A stretch of DNA of 64,000 bases, from assembly GCF_037963835.1 (NCBI RefSeq), contig NZ_CP150145.1, positions 2,232,001 to 2,296,000 of the forward strand, given 5' to 3'. Made by a program: the position numbers and the translations under genes. The DNA is from Paenibacillus sp. FSL H8-0332 (GTDB taxonomy: Bacteria; Bacillota; Bacilli; Paenibacillales; Paenibacillaceae). Positions 1 to 9,310 of the stretch are shown in pieces. The notes under the pieces are model-generated. The model ran no database searches and was not told the DNA's origin. It saw only the letters and a list, made by a program, of their open reading frames with translations. How positions within the stretch are numbered: position 1 is the stretch's first letter; each line of letters begins with the position of its first letter.

Positions 1-583
1 ACATCCCTTCACCGGAGCAAGGCGCGTCCAGCATAATGCGGTCGAACACCTCAGGGAATCTTTTGGAGAGATCACCGGGAGCTGCGGAGGTAACCAGCGT
101 GTTGCTTATGCCGAGCCGCTCGACGTTTTCTGCCAGGATTTTGGCCCGCTCCGGGTGGATTTCATTGGAGATGAGCAGCCCTTGCCCCTGCATCAGTGCG
201 GCGATATGGGTGGTTTTGCCGCCGGGAGCGGCCGCCAGGTCGAGAACGATCTCTCCGGGAAGCGGCTTCAGCAGCTCGGCTGCGGACATTGCGGAGGGCT
301 CCTGAATATAATATAGTCCGGCGGTATGATAAGGATGTCTTCCCGGCCGGGCAGGGTCTTCATAATAGAATCCGGCCGGGCACCAGGGGATTTGTGACAG
401 GTTAAATTGGGAGAGGGCATGTTCTGCTGCGGCGCGGCCCGGCTCTGAACTGCTTTTTAGCGTATTGAACCGCAGACCCTGGGTCCGCCGTGCCAGATAG
501 CTCTCCAGAAAAGCATCCGCCGTATCCCCCAGCATCTCTCTAATGTTAGCGGTGTAAGCGGCAGGCAATCGTTCTTCATTCAT
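1..583 (-). CDS. RsmB/RsmF-type rRNA (cytosine-C5) methyltransferase, N-terminal part
   Basis: Reading the minus strand from an ATG at 583 gives an open frame that runs off the left edge of the window. About 194 residues are visible. A ribosome site AAGGAGA lies just upstream. The fragment holds the SAM-binding signature LDLAAAPGGKTT, then SNEIHPERA, and the NOL1/NOP2/sun active-site block DAPCSGEGM near the edge. These are hallmarks of SAM-dependent m5C methyltransferases acting on 16S rRNA. Whether it is RsmB- or RsmF-like cannot be settled without the C-terminus. It is divergent from the glycosyltransferase at 781. Confidence 0.88.
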   Translation of the reverse strand, partial: MNEERLPAAYTANIREMLGDTADAFLESYLARRTQGLRFNTLKSSSEPGRAAAEHALSQFNLSQIPWCPAGFYYEDPARPGRHPYHTAGLYYIQEPSAMSAAELLKPLPGEIVLDLAAAPGGKTTHIAALMQGQGLLISNEIHPERAKILAENVERLGISNTLVTSAAPGDLSKRFPEVFDRIMLDAPCSGEGM

Positions 584-780
584 AAATCACTCTCCTTGGT
601 CCAAGTTCAAGATAAGTAAAGCTGTCATCTTAGTTGCTGTTTCGGGTGGATACCGATAAAATTAAGGCAGGGAACCTTAGCGTACCTGTAACAGTACCCG
701 TAATTGTACATATACACAACTATATCACAATTGCCGGTCTTCACCGTAAATAGGTCAATTGTAAAGGGAGATGTACCTAT

Positions 781-1917
781 ATGAACTTGCTGCAAGCGCT
801 ATTCTTCCCGCCGGAGCAGCCCGGTGGTGTATCTTCTATGATTCCTTATCTGCAGGAACGCTTCCGGTCCAGCCGCTGGGAGATGGATTTGTTCTGGCTG
901 CCCAAGCGCATCCGGGGCAAGGGACGCGAAGACATCGTCTTCGAGACCTTCGACTGGACAGTGTACGGCGAAAGTCCGGTTGTGCAAAAATACATTCAGA
1001 CCTACCGGGATTACATTTGGTGGACCAAGCTGCGCATGAGCAAAAATTATGATCTGATCCATGCCCATCATCCGATTGCGGGGCTGGCGATGAAGCGGAT
1101 TTATCCTGACATTCCCTTGATTCAGACGCTGCACTCCAGCTATGAGCGTGAATTGATTCTGAACGGGTTGATCCGCGAGGGGGGGCTTGAGCATCAGTTC
1201 CTGGTCGCCATTTATCGGGAGCTGGAGCATGTGAGTGACCGGCTGATGACGGTTTCGCGTGCTTTTGCCGATTATATGAGTCCTTATATTGAGCGGCCTG
1301 ACAGCATCGGAGTGATCCCGAACGGATTCGACGAGAAGCGGTTCAAGCCTGTCCCGCATGAGAATGACATTCCGCAGCTGGTCACGGTTACCCGTCTGGT
1401 GCCGGCCAAAGGCATCGATATTCTGTTCAAGGCCTGTGCCGAGCTGAAGAAGCGGGGGCATGAATATGTGCTGCATATCATCGGGGACGGACCGAGCCGG
1501 TCGGAGCTGGAGCAGCTTGCGCAGGAGCTGGGGATATATAATGAGACTATTTTTTACGGCTATACGCTGCATCCTGAGGAATTCATGCCGTTCTTCGATA
1601 TCTTCGTATTGCCTTCGCGGGCGGAGGCGTTCGGTTCGGTATTTGCTGAGGCTGCGCTGAGCTGTCTGGCGCTGGTCGGGACGAATGTGGGCGGCATTCC
1701 TGAGCAGATTGAGAACGGGGTGAACGGGCTGCTGGTGAATCCGGAGGATGCGCTGGGACTGGCAGATGCCCTGGAAAAAGTAATCACTGACCCCGGCTAC
1801 CGCTATGAGCTGTCTCGCTCGGCTTGGGATAAAGCAAAGAGCCTCTACTCCCTGACCCGTGTAGCCAATGAGCTGAAGAAAACCTATCTGCAGTTCCAGC
1901 CGGGGATGAAGGGGTGA
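781..1917 (+). CDS. Glycosyltransferase family 4
   Basis: A 378-residue protein with an AAAGGGA ribosome site upstream of the ATG. It shows the two-domain GT-B layout: an N-terminal acceptor domain with HAHHPIAG, and a C-terminal nucleotide-sugar domain beginning near VTVTRLVPAKGID. It also has NGFDEKRFKP and the E-x7-E-type donor motif in EAFGSVFAEA. Such enzymes transfer a sugar from a nucleotide donor to a lipid, protein or glycan acceptor. The substrate cannot be told. It ends 4 bp before the yhaO-like gene, so co-transcription is likely, though a shared role is not evident. Confidence 0.9.
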   Translation: MNLLQALFFPPEQPGGVSSMIPYLQERFRSSRWEMDLFWLPKRIRGKGREDIVFETFDWTVYGESPVVQKYIQTYRDYIWWTKLRMSKNYDLIHAHHPIAGLAMKRIYPDIPLIQTLHSSYERELILNGLIREGGLEHQFLVAIYRELEHVSDRLMTVSRAFADYMSPYIERPDSIGVIPNGFDEKRFKPVPHENDIPQLVTVTRLVPAKGIDILFKACAELKKRGHEYVLHIIGDGPSRSELEQLAQELGIYNETIFYGYTLHPEEFMPFFDIFVLPSRAEAFGSVFAEAALSCLALVGTNVGGIPEQIENGVNGLLVNPEDALGLADALEKVITDPGYRYELSRSAWDKAKSLYSLTRVANELKKTYLQFQPGMKG

Positions 1918-1921
1918 GGCT

Positions 1922-3313
1922 ATGATTCCTTTTCGTTTCCTGCATGCTGCGGATCTGCATCTGGACAGCCGGTTTGCCGGTCTGTCCCATCTCCCGCAGG
2001 ATATTCGCTCCTATCTCCGGGAGTCCACCTTCGCCGCCCTCGGGCGGCTTGTTGGCGTAGCCACCCTGCAAAAGGTAGATTTCGTGGTTATTAGCGGCGA
2101 CGTCTACGATGTCTCGGATGCTTCGCTTCAGGGGCAGCTCCGGTTCCGGGAGGCCCTGGAGGAACTCGGACGCCACGGGATTCAGGTATTCCTGATCCAT
2201 GGTAATCATGATCCGCTGGACGGCCCGCGTCTTAGTTCGGCACCGCCTGCGCATGTTACGGTATTCGGCGGCAGTGAGCCGGAGCGCGTTACCGCCCGCC
2301 GCCGGGAAGACGGGCGGGAGGTAGCTGTGGTCAGCGGCATCTCCTACCCGACCTCCAAAGTGACAGAGAATACAGCTCTGCGCTTCAGCCGCCAGCCGGG
2401 CAGCAGCCTATTCCATATCGCCCTGCTGCATGGCAATGTGGACGGGGATCTCCAGCATGAGACGTACTCCCCGTGTACCCGGAAGGATCTGATCGGCAGG
2501 GGCTATGACTATTGGGCGCTCGGGCATATTCATAAGCGGAGTATTCTGCATGAGCATCCGCCTATCGTCTATCCGGGTAATATTCAGGGAAGAAGTATTA
2601 AGGAGACCGGGCCAAAGGGCTGTTATACGGTTGATGTCAGTGCAGAGGGTGCAGTCCGGCTGGATTTTCAGGAACTGGATAGTGTGCGCTGGCAGGTCCG
2701 CGAGCTCTCTATTGATGGGCTTTCTGACGAGGCCGAGTGGACCCTCGCGGTAGAGAATGCAGTGGAGGATATCCGCAGAGAGACCCCGCAGATGATGTCT
2801 GTGGTCAGATTCCGCCTGACCGGGCGGGGCGATATACATAAGGTACTGGCTGAGAAGGGGGCGGCGGACGACCTCCTCACTGAGCTGCAGCGGCGGGAAA
2901 CTGTACGTGCAGTGCGCAAGGAATATGCGGGCTTGGTCTGGACGGAAGGCTTCTCCATCGAAACGGGACTTGCTGTTGACCGTGAGCACTTGCTTCTGGA
3001 GGACAGCTTCCTGGGTGAAATGCTGCGGCTTGCCGGACACAGTAGCGGGAATGCCGCAGAGTTGGACGAGCTGGTCGCTGCTGCGCTGAGGCCGCTGATG
3101 GAGAATCAGGAGCTGCGCAGACTGCTTGTATCCGTAGGAGCCGAAGAGAAGCAGGAATGGCTGAGAGGTGCAGTAGAGCTGGGAATCACCCTGCTGAGCG
3201 GACTGGAAGAGTCCGGCGGGACGCCGCTGAATGCTGCGGAAGAAGGCAAGGCGTATTCTGCTGCGGCTACAGAAGATGGCGATGGACAGCATGGCCGGGA
3301 GGTAGAGGAATGA
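1922..3313 (+). CDS. YhaO-like DNA exonuclease (calcineurin-type metallophosphoesterase)
   Basis: A 463-residue protein. The N-terminus carries the metallophosphoesterase metal-site motifs: HAADLHLDS, then GDVYD, GNHDPLDG, and later LLHGNVDGD and GHIHKR. This arrangement is typical of SbcD/Mre11-like nucleases and of Bacillus YhaO. The C-terminal 200 residues are less conserved and end in a low-complexity Glu/Ala tail. The stop overlaps the start of the next gene by 4 bp (ATGA), so the two are translationally coupled. With the following ATPase it forms an SbcCD/Rad50-Mre11-like pair predicted to act on DNA ends. Confidence 0.88.
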   Translation: MIPFRFLHAADLHLDSRFAGLSHLPQDIRSYLRESTFAALGRLVGVATLQKVDFVVISGDVYDVSDASLQGQLRFREALEELGRHGIQVFLIHGNHDPLDGPRLSSAPPAHVTVFGGSEPERVTARRREDGREVAVVSGISYPTSKVTENTALRFSRQPGSSLFHIALLHGNVDGDLQHETYSPCTRKDLIGRGYDYWALGHIHKRSILHEHPPIVYPGNIQGRSIKETGPKGCYTVDVSAEGAVRLDFQELDSVRWQVRELSIDGLSDEAEWTLAVENAVEDIRRETPQMMSVVRFRLTGRGDIHKVLAEKGAADDLLTELQRRETVRAVRKEYAGLVWTEGFSIETGLAVDREHLLLEDSFLGEMLRLAGHSSGNAAELDELVAAALRPLMENQELRRLLVSVGAEEKQEWLRGAVELGITLLSGLEESGGTPLNAAEEGKAYSAAATEDGDGQHGREVEE

Positions 3314-6300
3314 AGATCGATTCATTGCGGATAGGCGGCTACGGAAGGCTGGCTCAGCGGGAGATCGGACTGAGTGAAGGGGTCACGGTTCTGTTCGGAC
3401 GCAACGAGGCTGGTAAAAGCACGACCCTGCAGTTCATCCGTGCCATGCTGTACGGCATCCCCGGCCGGGGGAATCCGGCAGAACGGTACGAGCCGCTGCA
3501 AGGGGGGACGCACGGCGGGGTGCTGGAGGCAAGGGACGAGACCGGCGCAGTATGGACCATCCGCCGGTATGCATCCGGCGGCGCGGGGCCGGGCAGAGCA
3601 GAGAAGCTGCATATTGCGCTCAGCCATCCGGATGGCCGTTCGGAGGAGCTGAATCAGGCGGAGCTGGAGCGGCGTCTGCTTGGCGGCATCTCCCGGAGCA
3701 TGTTCCGCCAGCTGTTCGCTGTCTCGCTTGACGAGCTGCAGGAGCTGGGTTCCTTGCAGTCCGGAGAAATGAGCAGCTACCTGTTCCATGCAGGGATGGG
3801 CGGGGGCGGGGAGATTTTGCGGGCTGAGAAGCGCCTGGTCCAGGAGGCCGAGAAGCTCTACAAGCCGCGCGGCAAGGTCCAGGAGGCGGCCAGGATTCTA
3901 CAGTCTATCGGGAAGCTGGAGCAGGAGGTAGCGGAGAGCCGCTCTTATCTGCCGAGATATAACGGGAACATCCTGGGGCTGGAAGCTGCGGAGCAGCAGC
4001 TGGAGCAGATGAAGCTGGACCGCGAGCTCGCCGGAGCAAAGCTGATGAAGCTGCGCAAGACTCAGGACATTCGGGAGCTGTGGCTGAAATGGAGCGAAGG
4101 CCGGCTGGAGCTGGAGGAGCTTCCCGTAATTGCAGCGTTCCCTGATGATGGAGCAGAGCGCTGGAGGTCACTGGAAGCTGATCTGCGCAGCTTGCATGGC
4201 GCTGCGTTCCGGCTGGAGCGGCTTACGGCGGAGCTTACCGCAGAGCTTGCGGCGAATCCGCCCGATCCTCTGCTTGCGGAGCAGGGGCCTGCGCTCGAAG
4301 CGCTTGACCGCAGCCGCAGCAGCTATGAGGACAAGCGGGCGGAGCAGCAGCGGCTTGCCGCGGAGCTGACGGCTCTGCGGGAGCAGCTGGAACGCCTGCT
4401 GCGCAGCATTGGCGCCGGCTGGGATACCGCAGAGCTTGCGGGCTTCACCCCGGCCGCCGCGGACCGGGAGGCCGCGCGGCGTTACGCCGGCTCCTTTGCC
4501 GGGTACGACCGGCAAATGGAGACCCGGGGCGCGGAGCTGCTGAGCCTCCGCGCCCGCAAGGCCGCCGCCGCTGCTGCGCTGCAGGCGGCCGAGCGCCTGC
4601 TGGCGCAGGAGCACGCCAGCGGCGCAGCGGACTTCGCGGGCCTTGCTGCGCGCAGCCCGCGTGAACTGGTGCAGCTCTGGGACGAGCTGCAGCAGGCCGC
4701 CGAGCGCTGGCGCGAAGCGCAGCTCGGCCCGGAAGGCGGCGCGTCAGCCCCGCGCCGCCAGGGCACCGCCGGGGGCAGCCGCCCCGGCGCGAACGGGCGC
4801 CGGGCGGCACGCTACCGGCGCTTCCTGCAGGCGGGCGCAGCGCTTACGCTGCTGCTGCCGCCTGCGCTGTGGCTGACCGGCGCACCGCCGGTCAGCGCGT
4901 TGTCCGCGCTAGGCCTGCTGGCCGCCGCGGACCTGTGGCTCTGGGCCGCCCTGCGCGCAGCGGGGGCGGCGGTTTCCCCGCCGGAGCCGGGCGGCGGGGA
5001 GGCGGGCAAGGCCGCAGCGGAAATGCTGCGGCTGCGCGGGCAGTTGCTCTCCGGCGCGGAGCGGGAGAGCGGCAAGGCGTCCAGCCCTGACGCAGGCGGA
5101 CTGGAGGCCGGGATGCGCGAGCTGCGCCGGCTGATGGAGGCCTGGGGCACCTGGCGCCAGCGCGTAGACCGGCAGGCGGCTGAGGTTGAGGCCTGCCGGA
5201 CGGAGCTGGAGCAGCTGAGCGGACAGGAGCAGGTGCTGACCGGCGAGCTGGAGGAAGCGGAGGCCCGCTTCACAGAGCTGGCGGCGCGCTACGAAGAATG
5301 GCTGCGTCAGCGGAGACTCCCCGAAGGCCTGTCCCCGGACGGTCTGCCGGATATCTTCGCCCTGGCAGAGCAGGGCCATGAGCTGCTGCGCCAGGAGGCC
5401 AAATGGTCTGCTCGGCTGAGCGGACTGGCGGCAGAATGTGCGCTCTATGAGCAGGAAGGGCTGAAGCTGCTTGCAGCTACGGGGACCGGACAGCCAGGTT
5501 CGATTCCCTTTGTAGCTGTCCAACAGACACCACCCGCTCAGTCTACTGATCAGCACCGACTACCCGCTACCGAGTCTACTGTCCAGCAATCACTACCCGC
5601 TACGGAGCCTGCTGCCCACCCCACACCCCCTACTCCACCCGCTCCCCATCACCCCACCCCAGCCGCCCTATTAACCTGGCTGGAGCTGCGGAAGCGGGAG
5701 TGGGATCAGCTGAAGGCTGAGCTGCTGCGCAGAGAGAGTGTGGAGGCGCGGCTGGCTGAAGTCCGCGAGGAGCTGGCAGCGAATCACAGGGAGCAGGCAG
5801 AACTGAACCTGCGGTGCTCGAAGCTGCTGGAGGAAGGCGGTGCTGAGGACGGTGAGCAGTTCCTGCGCCGTTCCTCTGCGTGGCTGAGACGGATAGAGGT
5901 TACGCGGTCCGTGCGTCAAGCTGAGCTGGCGATGTTCAGCGGATGGGATGACGAAGGCCGGGCGGAGCTGCTGAGTCTGCTGGAGCATCTGGATGCCGGG
6001 CGGCTTGCACAGGAGCGTCAGGCTGCGGAAGAAGCGGCGGCCGAGCTTGAAGAGGAGCGGAGCGCACTGCTTGAGCAGCGCGGCAAGCTGCTGCAGGAAC
6101 GGGAAGCATTAACGAAGCGCGGCAAGGAAGATTCTGCGCTCCAGCAGCTGGAGGAGCAGCGGGCGGCACTGCGTAATCTGGCCGGGCAATATGCGGTAAC
6201 AGCGCTGGCCGCCGAGCTGATGGGGCGGACACGCCGGATCTATGAGCAGGAGAAGCAGCCCCAGGTGCTGCAGCTGGCCTCCGTGTATTTCTCGAAGCTC

Positions 6301-6648
6301 ACGCATGGGGAATACCGCCGGATCGTGATGACGCTGGGGCATAAAGAGTTGAAGGCTGAACATAAGGATGCCGGACTGCTGGATAGCGGGCTGCTCAGCC
6401 GGGGAACTGCGGAGCAGCTGTATCTGGCGATCCGGCTGGCACTGGCAGAAACGATGAGCAGCAAGGTGAATCTGCCGCTGTTCTTCGATGATCTGTTCGT
6501 TAACTTTGATGAACACCGGCTTCACGCGGCTCTGGCTCTGCTTGGCGAGCTGTCGGCTTCCCGGCAGATCGTCATGATGACCTGCCACCGTCATGTCGCC
6601 GAAGCCGTGGCGGGCATCATCCCTGCGGCAGCAGTTATTTCCGTGTAG
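3310..6648 (+). CDS. YhaN-like large coiled-coil AAA ATPase (SbcC/Rad50-like)
   Basis: The start was set at the ATG at 3310, overlapping the yhaO-like stop, because the next residues MKIDSLRIGGYGRL are the family's usual N-terminus. A longer frame to 3157 is not needed. The protein is 1112 residues. Walker A GRNEAGKST lies near residue 35. Long Glu/Ala/Leu/Arg-rich coiled coils follow, with a hydrophobic hairpin around residues 505-550. At the C-terminus come LSRGTAEQLYLAIRLA (signature) and LFFDDLFVNFD (Walker B). A Pro/Thr/Gln-rich insert with 11-residue repeats sits around residues 735-790. Predicted partner of the upstream nuclease. It overlaps the convergent YkvI-like gene by 14 bp. Confidence 0.87.
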   Translation: MKIDSLRIGGYGRLAQREIGLSEGVTVLFGRNEAGKSTTLQFIRAMLYGIPGRGNPAERYEPLQGGTHGGVLEARDETGAVWTIRRYASGGAGPGRAEKLHIALSHPDGRSEELNQAELERRLLGGISRSMFRQLFAVSLDELQELGSLQSGEMSSYLFHAGMGGGGEILRAEKRLVQEAEKLYKPRGKVQEAARILQSIGKLEQEVAESRSYLPRYNGNILGLEAAEQQLEQMKLDRELAGAKLMKLRKTQDIRELWLKWSEGRLELEELPVIAAFPDDGAERWRSLEADLRSLHGAAFRLERLTAELTAELAANPPDPLLAEQGPALEALDRSRSSYEDKRAEQQRLAAELTALREQLERLLRSIGAGWDTAELAGFTPAAADREAARRYAGSFAGYDRQMETRGAELLSLRARKAAAAAALQAAERLLAQEHASGAADFAGLAARSPRELVQLWDELQQAAERWREAQLGPEGGASAPRRQGTAGGSRPGANGRRAARYRRFLQAGAALTLLLPPALWLTGAPPVSALSALGLLAAADLWLWAALRAAGAAVSPPEPGGGEAGKAAAEMLRLRGQLLSGAERESGKASSPDAGGLEAGMRELRRLMEAWGTWRQRVDRQAAEVEACRTELEQLSGQEQVLTGELEEAEARFTELAARYEEWLRQRRLPEGLSPDGLPDIFALAEQGHELLRQEAKWSARLSGLAAECALYEQEGLKLLAATGTGQPGSIPFVAVQQTPPAQSTDQHRLPATESTVQQSLPATEPAAHPTPPTPPAPHHPTPAALLTWLELRKREWDQLKAELLRRESVEARLAEVREELAANHREQAELNLRCSKLLEEGGAEDGEQFLRRSSAWLRRIEVTRSVRQAELAMFSGWDDEGRAELLSLLEHLDAGRLAQERQAAEEAAAELEEERSALLEQRGKLLQEREALTKRGKEDSALQQLEEQRAALRNLAGQYAVTALAAELMGRTRRIYEQEKQPQVLQLASVYFSKLTHGEYRRIVMTLGHKELKAEHKDAGLLDSGLLSRGTAEQLYLAIRLALAETMSSKVNLPLFFDDLFVNFDEHRLHAALALLGELSASRQIVMMTCHRHVAEAVAGIIPAAAVISV
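5539..5604 (+). repeat. 33-bp in-frame tandem repeat inside the YhaN-like gene
   Basis: Two adjacent 33-bp copies encode QSTDQHRLPAT and ESTVQQSLPAT. They are followed by a degenerate Pro/Thr/His-rich stretch to about 5670. The segment interrupts the coiled coil and differs in composition from the surrounding very GC-rich code. Confidence 0.75.
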
Positions 6649-7768
6649 TCCGGATCGCAGGCTTGATGCTGACAATCGTGATCCCCTGCTTTTTGCCGCC
6701 CGCTCCTCCTGCTGGGGGCTTGCCCTGTTCTGGCGGGGGAGACATGGGGGAGCGCACCAGCATGACCACCCATATCAGACACAGCGCGCCGAAGATCGGG
6801 TAGAAGATGCCCAGCAGCGAGCTGAAGCCGAATTGGCTGAACACATAGCAGATCAGCATCAGCAGCGGAGCGACCAGCGCAGGGGCGACCGGGAGCCGCT
6901 GCTGGAGCTGTACGCTTACCCCGTAGATACCCGCGACGAAGGTGCTGAAGATTTCCATGAAGATCAGCAGCAGAAAAATCATCTGCACCACCGGACCCAG
7001 CCGGATGGCGATGCTTCCCATCGGAATCTCGAACTGCAGGATGCCCGGCATCTGCGAGCTCATGGCAAAATGGGCTGCCAGCAGCATGAACCCGATGCCC
7101 GCTCCGCCCAAAATACCGCCGCGCACTAGAGCGCGTTCGTCATCCGTATGACGGGCCAGCGGAACCAGCACAGCCTGGGCCATGCCAAGATTGAACGAGG
7201 TGTAGAGCAGCGGAGAAATCCAGGCGTTGATGCCGCTGTGATCAGTTGGCAGGAAGAGGAAACGGTCGGCTCCCGGAACGCCCAGCGTATTACAGACAAG
7301 GATCAGCGACAAAGTAAGCATCAGGGGCACCACCAGGCTGTTGATCTGCAGAATGCCGGAAATGCCGCGCTTCAGCAGCAAGTAAGATCCGATGATAGTC
7401 AGAAGCAGCCCCGCCTGATAGGGGAGGCCGAGATGCTCCTTGAAGATCGCCCCGGCGCCAGCCAGCATGATGCTGTTCACCCCGATCAGAATAATCATTG
7501 TGAACAGGCTGATGATGGTTCCGGCCTTTGCTCCGAACAGGTGGCGGTTGAAATCCTCATACGAATCCGCAGAGATTTTCCGGGCGATGATCATCATTTT
7601 GGTGCCCAGCCAGATAAAGAGAGCGGCAGAGAATAGAATCGTCAGCAGCGCCCAGTGGCCGTATCTGGTGAAAAAACGGAGGATTTCCTGGCCGGTGGCG
7701 AATCCGGCGCCGACAATAGTGCCGATATAAGTGAAAGCGATCTGTAATGTGCGGACATGTGACTTCAT
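6635..7768 (-). CDS. YkvI-family integral membrane protein
   Basis: The start was set at the ATG at 7768, behind a clear TAAGGAGG ribosome site; the longer frame to 7843 lacks one. The 377-residue product has about ten hydrophobic helices and begins with a conserved glycine-rich first helix (TYIGTIVGAGFATGQE). This resembles the unwound helix 1 of APC/LeuT-fold transporters. It looks like the uncharacterised Bacillus YkvI family. A transported substrate cannot be inferred. The C-terminal tail is basic. Its end overlaps the convergent YhaN-like gene by 14 bp. Confidence 0.8.
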   Translation of the reverse strand: MKSHVRTLQIAFTYIGTIVGAGFATGQEILRFFTRYGHWALLTILFSAALFIWLGTKMMIIARKISADSYEDFNRHLFGAKAGTIISLFTMIILIGVNSIMLAGAGAIFKEHLGLPYQAGLLLTIIGSYLLLKRGISGILQINSLVVPLMLTLSLILVCNTLGVPGADRFLFLPTDHSGINAWISPLLYTSFNLGMAQAVLVPLARHTDDERALVRGGILGGAGIGFMLLAAHFAMSSQMPGILQFEIPMGSIAIRLGPVVQMIFLLLIFMEIFSTFVAGIYGVSVQLQQRLPVAPALVAPLLMLICYVFSQFGFSSLLGIFYPIFGALCLIWVVMLVRSPMSPPPEQGKPPAGGAGGKKQGITIVSIKPAIRTTRK

Positions 7769-7944
7769 GCTTAGCCTCCTTATGAATGCTGCGAAGTTTA
7801 CAATCGCGGGGCCTGCAAGGATATAGCCTTGTGTAGTCCGCATAGTACAGGTTATGATGAGGAACAGAGGGACATGACTTCCGCCTGGACGAACAGGTGC
7901 GATTTCGGTGGAACGTCTATAAAGGGTAATGGAGGTTTACAATT

Positions 7945-8514
7945 ATGGAATTATTGAAACAGCGGATTTTGGAGGAAGGCGTAGTTGTCTCGGATCAGGT
8001 GCTGAAGCTGGACGGGCTGCTCAACCACCAGGTCGATCCGATGCTGACGATGGAAATGGGACGGGAATTTGCCCGCAGATTTGCTGAGGCTGGAGTTACT
8101 CGCGTAGTGACTGTGGAATCCTCGGGGATTGCCGTGGCATTTGCCACCGCTTATGAGATGAAGGTGCCGCTGGTGTTTGCCCGCCGCAAAAAAACGCTGT
8201 TGGCTGATCCAGACGCACTCTGCGAACGGGTTCCATCTTTTACCAAAGGGATTGTTACGGACATTATGCTGTCCCGACAGTTCATCTCGGAGGATGACAA
8301 AATCCTCTTCATCGACGATATTATCGCCAACGGCGACGCGGCCCGCGGCCTGATTAAGATTATCCAGCGTTCAGGAGCCGAGCTGGTGGGCCTTGGCATA
8401 GTGGTCGAAAAAAGCTTCCAGGCCGGCGCGCGCACGATCCGGGAACAGGGAATCCGTCTGGAATCCCTTGTTGATATTACCTCCCTTAATGACGGGACCA
8501 TCGTTTTTGGATAA
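7945..8514 (+). CDS. xpt: Xanthine phosphoribosyltransferase
   Basis: A 189-residue protein that matches Bacillus Xpt in length and layout. It starts MELLKQRILEEG and has the PRPP-binding loop ILFIDDIIANGDA with the two acidic residues typical of type I phosphoribosyltransferases. It converts xanthine and PRPP to XMP in purine salvage. The ribosome site is GGAGGT, 9 bp before the ATG. In many Bacillales xpt follows a guanine riboswitch, but none of its conserved core is recognisable in 7769-7944, and no pbuX-like permease follows. Confidence 0.95.
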   Translation: MELLKQRILEEGVVVSDQVLKLDGLLNHQVDPMLTMEMGREFARRFAEAGVTRVVTVESSGIAVAFATAYEMKVPLVFARRKKTLLADPDALCERVPSFTKGIVTDIMLSRQFISEDDKILFIDDIIANGDAARGLIKIIQRSGAELVGLGIVVEKSFQAGARTIREQGIRLESLVDITSLNDGTIVFG

Positions 8515-8562
8515 GGTGTAAGTGAAAATAATAGGAACATAGCCTATTTTTGAAACATCTGC

Positions 8563-8591
8563 TTTCCACCCTATAAGTTTTCCTTTATAAT
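8563..8591 (+). promoter_or_regulatory. Probable SigA-type promoter
   Basis: A perfect TATAAT (8586-8591) lies 17 bp after TTTCCA (8563-8568). It is about 30 bp upstream of the small gene at 8622, which stands alone between xpt and a terminator. Confidence 0.5.
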
Positions 8592-8621
8592 AAAATTAGA
8601 CATGAGAGGGGAGGCGTCACA

Positions 8622-8939
8622 ATGGGGAAAGAACCGGTGACAGAGCAATTTTTCATTGATAAGCTAACCGAGGCTAAGGATCACTTCGAACGTGCGCTGG
8701 ATTGCAAACACACGGAGTTCGACGATTTGTATCCCTATATGATCGAACATCCTCAGTTTTTCTGGTACAAACGTTATGTTGCTTGGTCAGAGCTGTTGAC
8801 AATCACAAGTTTGTGTGAAGAGCTGTCGTTCAATTGGAGACAGACATTCACAGAGCATCAGATCGAATATCTGGAACAACGTGTGATGTCCGCTAAAGTT
8901 CTTGACTTCTGGTTTGAGAAGAATGAAGCGCTGATATAG
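8622..8939 (+). CDS. Conserved hypothetical protein, small and soluble
   Basis: A 105-residue protein behind GAGAGGGGAGG. It is rich in Phe, Tyr, Trp and Glu (HPQFFWYKRYVAW, VLDFWFEKNE) and has no signal peptide or membrane segment. It is probably an all-helical cytosolic protein. I do not recognise a family and assign no function. It has its own likely promoter and is followed by a hairpin with a T run, so it appears to be a single-gene unit. Confidence 0.8.
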   Translation: MGKEPVTEQFFIDKLTEAKDHFERALDCKHTEFDDLYPYMIEHPQFFWYKRYVAWSELLTITSLCEELSFNWRQTFTEHQIEYLEQRVMSAKVLDFWFEKNEALI

Positions 8940-8979
8940 GAACTTCATAAGACATACAGATTGCTTTTGAAAGATAACT

Positions 8980-9010
8980 AGACCCGGATGATTCTCATTT
9001 GGGTCTTTTT
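8980..9010 (+). terminator. Rho-independent terminator
   Basis: AGACCC pairs with GGGTCT around an inner ATGA/TCAT pair, followed by TTTTT. It ends the single-gene unit at 8622. Confidence 0.75.
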
Positions 9011-9070
9011 CATGACCGGATTCAGAGTTGAATTGGACAAGCTAAGCACAGAGAGGGGAGCAAGACGACT

Positions 9071-9292
9071 ATGATCAGTGATGAACAACTGGATGCCTAC
9101 CGGATCTCAGGAGAAAAGATACGCGTTGTACGGGATGGACTGGAGAGCAATGATATCAGGGGGATCGTGCTGGCCTGGGATGAGTCCCAGGTGATGATCC
9201 GCCGACCCAATAAGCGGGTGGTGAAGCTGGACCGGAATTATCTGTATCAGCCGTTCAGTGAGCCAAGACCAGAGACGGATACTGCGGAGTAA
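9071..9292 (+). CDS. Small conserved hypothetical protein
   Basis: A 73-residue protein behind GAGAGGGGAG. The alternating hydrophobic/charged pattern (IRGIVLAWDESQVMIRRPNKRVVKL) suggests a small beta-barrel such as an SH3-like or Tudor-like fold. This is inference from pattern only. It lies 18 bp upstream of the SDR gene and is probably co-transcribed with it. Confidence 0.75.
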   Translation: MISDEQLDAYRISGEKIRVVRDGLESNDIRGIVLAWDESQVMIRRPNKRVVKLDRNYLYQPFSEPRPETDTAE

Positions 9293-9310
9293 GCGGATTA
9301 GGAGGGAACA

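Noticed and set aside
799..1572. Minus-strand frame (257 codons) opposite the glycosyltransferase
   Set aside because: The plus strand holds clear GT4 motifs. The antisense product shows no family features and no ribosome site.
3157..3309. N-terminal extension of the YhaN-like ATPase from an upstream start
   Set aside because: It overlaps the YhaO-like gene by 150 bp. The coupled ATG at 3310 gives the normal family N-terminus right before the Walker A region.
7769..7944. Guanine/purine riboswitch expected before xpt
   Set aside because: The conserved purine-riboswitch core and the P1/P2/P3 loops could not be found, and no terminator hairpin lies in this stretch.
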